From Spirochaetia bacterium (GTDB lineage: Bacteria; Spirochaetota; Spirochaetia; Treponematales; Breznakiellaceae): 10,382 nt of DNA. This document shows, in pieces, positions 6,380-10,382 of the stretch (within the stretch, counting starts at the first letter, position 1; every line of letters begins with the position of its first letter). The notes beneath the pieces were generated by a model. The model worked only from the letters and a program-made list of their open reading frames with translations. It had not been told where the DNA came from and ran no database searches. A program made the translations under genes and the position numbers. The stretch covers positions 1 through 10,382 of the forward strand of contig BOBI01000077.1 in NCBI GenBank assembly GCA_026002305.1. The letters run 5' to 3'.

Positions 6380-9300
6380 AATTAAACCCCCGCCCAACCC
6401 CGTAGATAACAAATATTACAGGCTTGCAAACAGTTTGGCGCTTATCGGCACCGTTGTATTTATGTTATTCTGCTCGTTGAGCGCCATTGTTGACGGGCGA
6501 ATCCGCGAGGGCGTGATTTCGTTTATCGGCTGTTCCATAGCTTTTGTTTTTTTTCCGGTACTCCGTGCCATGCGCCGTTTTTTAAATCCCGCTATTTCGG
6601 TCCCTCTGTTTGCTTATGCCCTTTATATATCCATAGCGTTATATACAAAGAGTTTTAACTATTTTTTTACCGTTTGCTTGGGTATTTGCAGCATAGGGGC
6701 TGTGTATTTTAACCCACGTAAACTTATACAGTATATTATAATTTCAAACAGCGCGAATTTACTGCTGATATTTCTCCATGCGCCCATGGGTAACCCGGCG
6801 CGTAATGTAACTTTTATGGAACTGATGTCAAATTGGTTCGTACTGTTCTTTAGCTCGCTGCTTATCTATCTAATTACGAAATTCGCATCGGATAATAACC
6901 GCAAAGCCGTTAAGGATCAGGATTCCTTTAAAACCCTTATGGCGGCTACCCCCGATTATATTGCCCTGGTGGATGAGCTTAACTGTATAACCTATATAAG
7001 CAAACCTTTAGCGGAATTTGCCCACATCGAAAATCCTGACCTTGCGAGGGGGCGGCCGATAATGGATCTGTTCCGGAATATCGATTTAAAGATGACAATG
7101 TATGATATCCTTACCTCCAAAAATTCTTACGAGGGGGTGTTAAAAATAGATATAAATGATAAAGAGCAGCATTTAAAAATTTTTTCCGGCAAACTCATGG
7201 GGAATACCCCGGGGCTTTTTCTAAACGCCAGCGACATTACACCACTTGTAGCCGCCAAGCTAGATGCGGAGCGCGCGGCCTTGGCAAAGAGCGCCTTTCT
7301 TGCCAATACCAGCCACGAGATTCGCACCCCGATGAACGCCATTATCGGTATAAGCGAGCTTGCCCTGCGGGAAGATGATATTCAAAAGAAATCGGAATAC
7401 ATCGGCAATATAAGAACCGCAGGGGAAAACCTGCTCTCTATTATCAATGACATACTGGACTTTTCAAAAATTGAATCGGGAAAACTGAATATTATTCCTG
7501 CGGAATATTTGTTTGCCTCTCTGGTAAACGACTGCATAAGCATTATCAGTACCAAACTTACCGAAAAGCACGTAGTTTTACTCACAAAGATTGACGGCCG
7601 CCTGCCCTCCTCTTTTTCCGGCGACGAATCGAGGATAAGGCAGATTCTGCTCAATGTGCTAAGCAACGCCGTTAAGTACACCCAAGAAGGTTATATTACC
7701 CTGACTGTAAAAGGGAGCGCGCTTTCCGGCAAGGGCGGAAAGCAACCCGCCGGTGAAACAATCCTCCTTAATTTTGAGGTCGCCGATACGGGGGTAGGTA
7801 TACGGGAAGAGGATATTGATAAGCTGTTCGGTAACTTTAACCGGATTGATGAAAAAGGAAACCGGGGGATTGAGGGAACCGGACTTGGGCTTGCCATCTC
7901 GCGTCAACTTTGCCGCCTTATGGGTGGTGATATAACAGTTAAATCAACTTATGGTAAAGGCAGCGTCTTTACCGCATCTGTGCCGCAGATGGTTTTGGAC
8001 AAAAAACCCTTTGCGGCGGTGAATGATCCTGAAACCAAAAAAGTATTGGTATACGAAACGGCTGGGGAATACGCGGATGCCATAGTTTTTTCGGTGGAAA
8101 CACTAGGGGTGCCATGTACGCTAACCGGTAACAAAGAGGCTTTTTCCGCAGCTTTACAGAATAAAGGGTATAGGTTTGTAATGGTGCGTTCTTCCGCATT
8201 TGCCGAGGTGCGGGCAATTATAGAAAAGATTCCGGACGCCGAAAGAGCGGTTCCTGTATTGCTGGTAGAACAAGGGGAAAGTGTCAGCCGGAACTATGCA
8301 AAAACAATTTCCATGCCTGCCAACCCCCTTACCATTGCCCGCCTGCTAAACGGCGAAATAGACAGCTCCGGCAGTGCTGAGCTTAAAAAGGTGTCCGTCA
8401 AGTTTACCGCACCGTCCGCCCGCATATTACTTGTGGATGATGTACCCACCAACCTGATTGTAGCCGAGGGTCTGTTGGTGCCTTATCAAACAAATATAGA
8501 AAGTTGCTCCTCAGGCGAGGAGGCGGTAAAACTTGCAGCCTGCACCCCTTACGATATTATTTTTATGGATCACATGATGCCGGGAATGGACGGCATAGAA
8601 GCCGTTGCCGCAATCCGCGCCCTGGATAGGCCAAATGTAAAAAATGTGCCGATTATCGCCCTTACAGCCAACGCAATAACCGGTATGAAGCAGATGTTCC
8701 TTGAAAACGGGTTTACCGATTATCTTTCCAAGCCCATAGAGATTTCCAAACTAGACGAAATTATGAAGAAGTGGATACCTAAAGAAAAAAAATTGATGAT
8801 TGTAAATGAGAAATTGGCAATGCCGGAAGATGATAAAAAATCCCAAGCAGAAAAATTGCTGATTACCGATTATTCATTACTCATTGACATTGGCGTAGAC
8901 ACAGTTAAAGGTGTGGCAATGACCGGCGGAACCGATGCGGCTTATAATAAAGTGTTATCGTCATTTTTTAAGGACGCTACCGATAGGCTGCCGTTGTTTG
9001 ATGGTATGCCTACAAAACAAAATCTACCGTATTTTACCATCAACGTGCACGCAATAAAGGGCGCCGCAGGTACCATCGGGGCAACGGCGGTATCAAAACA
9101 AGCCGCGGAACTGGAAGCGGCGGGGAGATCCGGGGATCTGGAAACCGTTGCAAGAAACATAAAAACATTTTTCGGGGATCTAAAAAATCTTACGGAGCAG
9201 ATCGCCAATTCTCTGGCTTTGTATAGAGATGAAACCGGCGGAAAAAGCGATAACACCGTGCATACTCCGTTGTTTAAGGAACTTTCGCAGGCGTTGAAAG

Positions 9301-9458
9301 AGGAGGACATTGATAATATCAGGCGCATAATCGTGGAACTTGAGGGTAAACCCATGGATGTCAAAACAAGGGATATTATTAACAATGTTTCCAACGCAGT
9401 TTTGATGAGCGAATTTGAAGAGGCGCTGGGCGCGCTCGGTACAATCAATGCTAAATAG
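6372..9458 (+). CDS. Membrane-bound hybrid histidine kinase: 6TM-PAS-HisKA-HATPase-REC-like-REC-Hpt
   Basis: 1028 residues from GTG 6372, overlapping the lipid-kinase stop. Six hydrophobic segments lie at about 19-40, 47-66, 75-92, 96-113, 118-136 and 151-169 with little periplasmic sequence, so it may sense the membrane or a small lipid-soluble signal. A PAS-like domain follows (about 186-290). HisKA has SHEIRTPMNAIIG with phospho-acceptor His315. The ATPase shows N box Asn432, DTGVG from Asp472, and GTGLGL at 502-507. Residues about 555-650 look like a receiver without its phosphorylation site. The true receiver has DD 689-690, acceptor Asp733 (FMDHMMPGMDG) and Lys787. The Hpt domain has VHAIKGAAGTIGA with His893, followed by a helical tail. 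A full His-Asp-His relay thus exists in one chain. The final response regulator is not in the window. Cytoplasmic output faces the lipid kinase made from the same mRNA. Confidence 0.93.
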   Translation: MNKIKPPPNPVDNKYYRLANSLALIGTVVFMLFCSLSAIVDGRIREGVISFIGCSIAFVFFPVLRAMRRFLNPAISVPLFAYALYISIALYTKSFNYFFTVCLGICSIGAVYFNPRKLIQYIIISNSANLLLIFLHAPMGNPARNVTFMELMSNWFVLFFSSLLIYLITKFASDNNRKAVKDQDSFKTLMAATPDYIALVDELNCITYISKPLAEFAHIENPDLARGRPIMDLFRNIDLKMTMYDILTSKNSYEGVLKIDINDKEQHLKIFSGKLMGNTPGLFLNASDITPLVAAKLDAERAALAKSAFLANTSHEIRTPMNAIIGISELALREDDIQKKSEYIGNIRTAGENLLSIINDILDFSKIESGKLNIIPAEYLFASLVNDCISIISTKLTEKHVVLLTKIDGRLPSSFSGDESRIRQILLNVLSNAVKYTQEGYITLTVKGSALSGKGGKQPAGETILLNFEVADTGVGIREEDIDKLFGNFNRIDEKGNRGIEGTGLGLAISRQLCRLMGGDITVKSTYGKGSVFTASVPQMVLDKKPFAAVNDPETKKVLVYETAGEYADAIVFSVETLGVPCTLTGNKEAFSAALQNKGYRFVMVRSSAFAEVRAIIEKIPDAERAVPVLLVEQGESVSRNYAKTISMPANPLTIARLLNGEIDSSGSAELKKVSVKFTAPSARILLVDDVPTNLIVAEGLLVPYQTNIESCSSGEEAVKLAACTPYDIIFMDHMMPGMDGIEAVAAIRALDRPNVKNVPIIALTANAITGMKQMFLENGFTDYLSKPIEISKLDEIMKKWIPKEKKLMIVNEKLAMPEDDKKSQAEKLLITDYSLLIDIGVDTVKGVAMTGGTDAAYNKVLSSFFKDATDRLPLFDGMPTKQNLPYFTINVHAIKGAAGTIGATAVSKQAAELEAAGRSGDLETVARNIKTFFGDLKNLTEQIANSLALYRDETGGKSDNTVHTPLFKELSQALKEEDIDNIRRIIVELEGKPMDVKTRDIINNVSNAVLMSEFEEALGALGTINAK

Positions 9459-10382
9459 GCCGCCGCGCCGCAAGCAGGTGCGTAGCGTGCAGACGGTATT
9501 AAACCGCCCTGCGAATAAAATAGTTCCGGCGAAAAAAAAGCAGCTTTCCATAAAAACTCAATTTGCCCTTTATTTTGCCATTTTCATCGTTCTAACTTCT
9601 TCCGTCATAACATATTTGTCCCTTACCCAGATCAAAACACTAACAACAATGGTTTATAACAGAATGAGCCTTTCGATTGGCGAACAGGCCATTTCGCTGA
9701 TTGATACCGCACAATTCGCGCGGCTCTGTAAAACACTGGACAGCACAGATCCGTATTATGAGGAAGCAAGAACTAAACTTCTGGCGTTTAAGAAGGAAAC
9801 AGACTGCCGGTATCTCTATACCATGGCTCCTTCTAAATTCACAACAATACCATGGAAAGATAAAGAATTTCCCTGGCGCTTTATTATCGACGGCAGCGTT
9901 GATCCAAGCGAAAGCGACTTTTCCAGCATAGGCGAAAACGAAGAGGTGAAAGCTTACGAAGCTGCTTTTTGGAATTGTATGATAACAAAAAAACCGCAGT
10001 CCGGCTTCCTTCAGCACTCAGAGCAATGGGGCTGGCTTATAACAACTTTTTTTCCGATTCTTGACCATCAAGGCAACCTGCTTGGGGTCCTTGGCTGTGA
10101 TTTTGATGCCAGCGAATTGCAGCAAAAACTGCAATTTCAATTTGCAATATTTCTTTTTTCCACAATAGTTCTTTTAGTGATTGCGGGGGTGATATACAGT
10201 TCCATGATCGCGGAAATTGATTTACAAAATTCACGTCTTAACGAGCTTACCACCATTGCAAACACGGGTGTAGAAGGACACGGAACGACCGGAACCGGCG
10301 CGCCGGGAGCCGCAAACAGGACGCTACGTCCTGTAACCATGATAAGTTGGCATGACGCTATTGTATGGTGCAACGCCTACAG
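9448..10382 (+). CDS. Membrane sensor with Cache-like extracytoplasmic domain; C-terminal side lost and replaced by a SUMF1 fragment
   Basis: The start ATG 9448-9450 overlaps the kinase stop by 11 bases; no ATG lies between it and the first membrane helix, and later ATGs would remove that helix. Residues 36-60 form helix 1 (FALYFAIFIVLTSSVITYL). Residues about 61-230 lie outside the membrane and resemble the Cache/PDC sensors of spirochaete receptors: CRYLYTMAP, WRFIIDGS, FSSIGENEEVKAYEAAF, EQWGWLITTFFPILDHQGNLLGVLGCDFD. Helix 2 is about 232-256, then a coiled NSRLNELTTIANT. That tail is typical of the lead-in to a GGDEF domain (ANTDxLTG), but from residue 270 on the sequence is the SUMF1 segment of the left-hand lipoprotein. 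I infer a diguanylate cyclase or similar output was lost at an assembly join. Residues 16-24 come from a 25-bp genomic repeat. Confidence 0.8.
   Translation, partial: MLNRPPRRKQVRSVQTVLNRPANKIVPAKKKQLSIKTQFALYFAIFIVLTSSVITYLSLTQIKTLTTMVYNRMSLSIGEQAISLIDTAQFARLCKTLDSTDPYYEEARTKLLAFKKETDCRYLYTMAPSKFTTIPWKDKEFPWRFIIDGSVDPSESDFSSIGENEEVKAYEAAFWNCMITKKPQSGFLQHSEQWGWLITTFFPILDHQGNLLGVLGCDFDASELQQKLQFQFAIFLFSTIVLLVIAGVIYSSMIAEIDLQNSRLNELTTIANTGVEGHGTTGTGAPGAANRTLRPVTMISWHDAIVWCNAY
9494..9518. repeat. 25-bp direct repeat, copy 2 (inside the sensor N-terminal coding region)
   Basis: Identical to 2722-2746. Here it falls 36 bases after the kinase stop and is read as TVLNRPANK in the sensor frame. It was probably an intergenic repeat now lying between two coupled genes; either the sensor start really is upstream of it, giving a repeat-derived N-terminal tail, or translation begins at an unusual codon after it. 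Confidence 0.85.
10256..10382. repeat. Right copy of the perfect 127-bp terminal inverted repeat
   Basis: Exact reverse complement of bases 1-127. Read on the plus strand it encodes the SUMF1 segment ANTGVEGHG through VWCNAY in the same frame as the sensor gene in front of it. The switch from sensor to SUMF1 occurs at ATTGCAAACAC, close to the lipoprotein's own TTTGCAAACAC, so a short homology lies at or next to the join. Confidence 0.97.

Noticed and set aside
1..10382. CRISPR array, tRNA or rRNA genes
   Set aside because: No regularly spaced direct repeats with unique spacers were seen, and no cloverleaf or rRNA-like sequence was recognised on reading.

Overview
The window looks like spirochaete DNA, most likely a Treponema-type organism of moderate G+C. 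The reasons are a lipoprotein that joins an Ig-like domain, an Lcl/DUF1566-type domain, a Pro-Thr linker and the start of a formylglycine-generating-enzyme-like (SUMF1) domain; a secreted protein of a type I associate with treponemes; and a PAS/hybrid kinase with a Cache-type membrane sensor beside it. This assignment rests on recognising protein styles and was not checked by a search.

Layout. Positions 1-1676 (minus) hold the lipoprotein gene, cut by the window edge inside its SUMF1 domain. Positions 1677-2755 contain no convincing gene. They hold an operator-like dyad, a duplicated translation start with an 11-G tract, two large imperfect palindromes of one family (2045-2243 and 2356-2657), and one copy of a 25-bp repeat. 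Positions 2756-3250 (minus) encode an L-2-amino-thiazoline-4-carboxylic acid hydrolase-family protein. It is divergent from a secreted protein of unknown function (3381-4037, plus). That gene converges on an A+T-rich D12-class adenine DNA methyltransferase (4045-5154, minus). From 5408 to the right edge runs a tightly overlapping plus-strand operon: a diacylglycerol-kinase-family lipid kinase, a 1028-residue hybrid histidine kinase (six membrane segments, PAS, HisKA, ATPase, degenerate receiver, true receiver, Hpt), and a membrane sensor with an extracytoplasmic Cache-like domain. Stop/start overlaps of 8 and 11 bases suggest translational coupling, and the three may form one membrane-signalling unit.

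Two things stand out. First, the two palindromic elements share a 114-bp core. I hand-aligned it without gaps at 88/114 identical positions. One 7-bp stem is replaced in both arms (GCATTGT/ACAATGC in one copy, CTATAGC/GCTATAG in the other), so pairing is kept while sequence changes. This is the signature of a structure under selection or of a palindromic mobile repeat, and I cannot name the family. Second, bases 1-127 are the exact reverse complement of bases 10256-10382. Both copies encode the same middle part of the SUMF1 domain, and at the right edge that part is fused in frame behind the sensor's second membrane helix. This looks more like an assembly-graph or amplification chimera than biology. 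The last 127 bases should not be trusted as the sensor's true C-terminal side.
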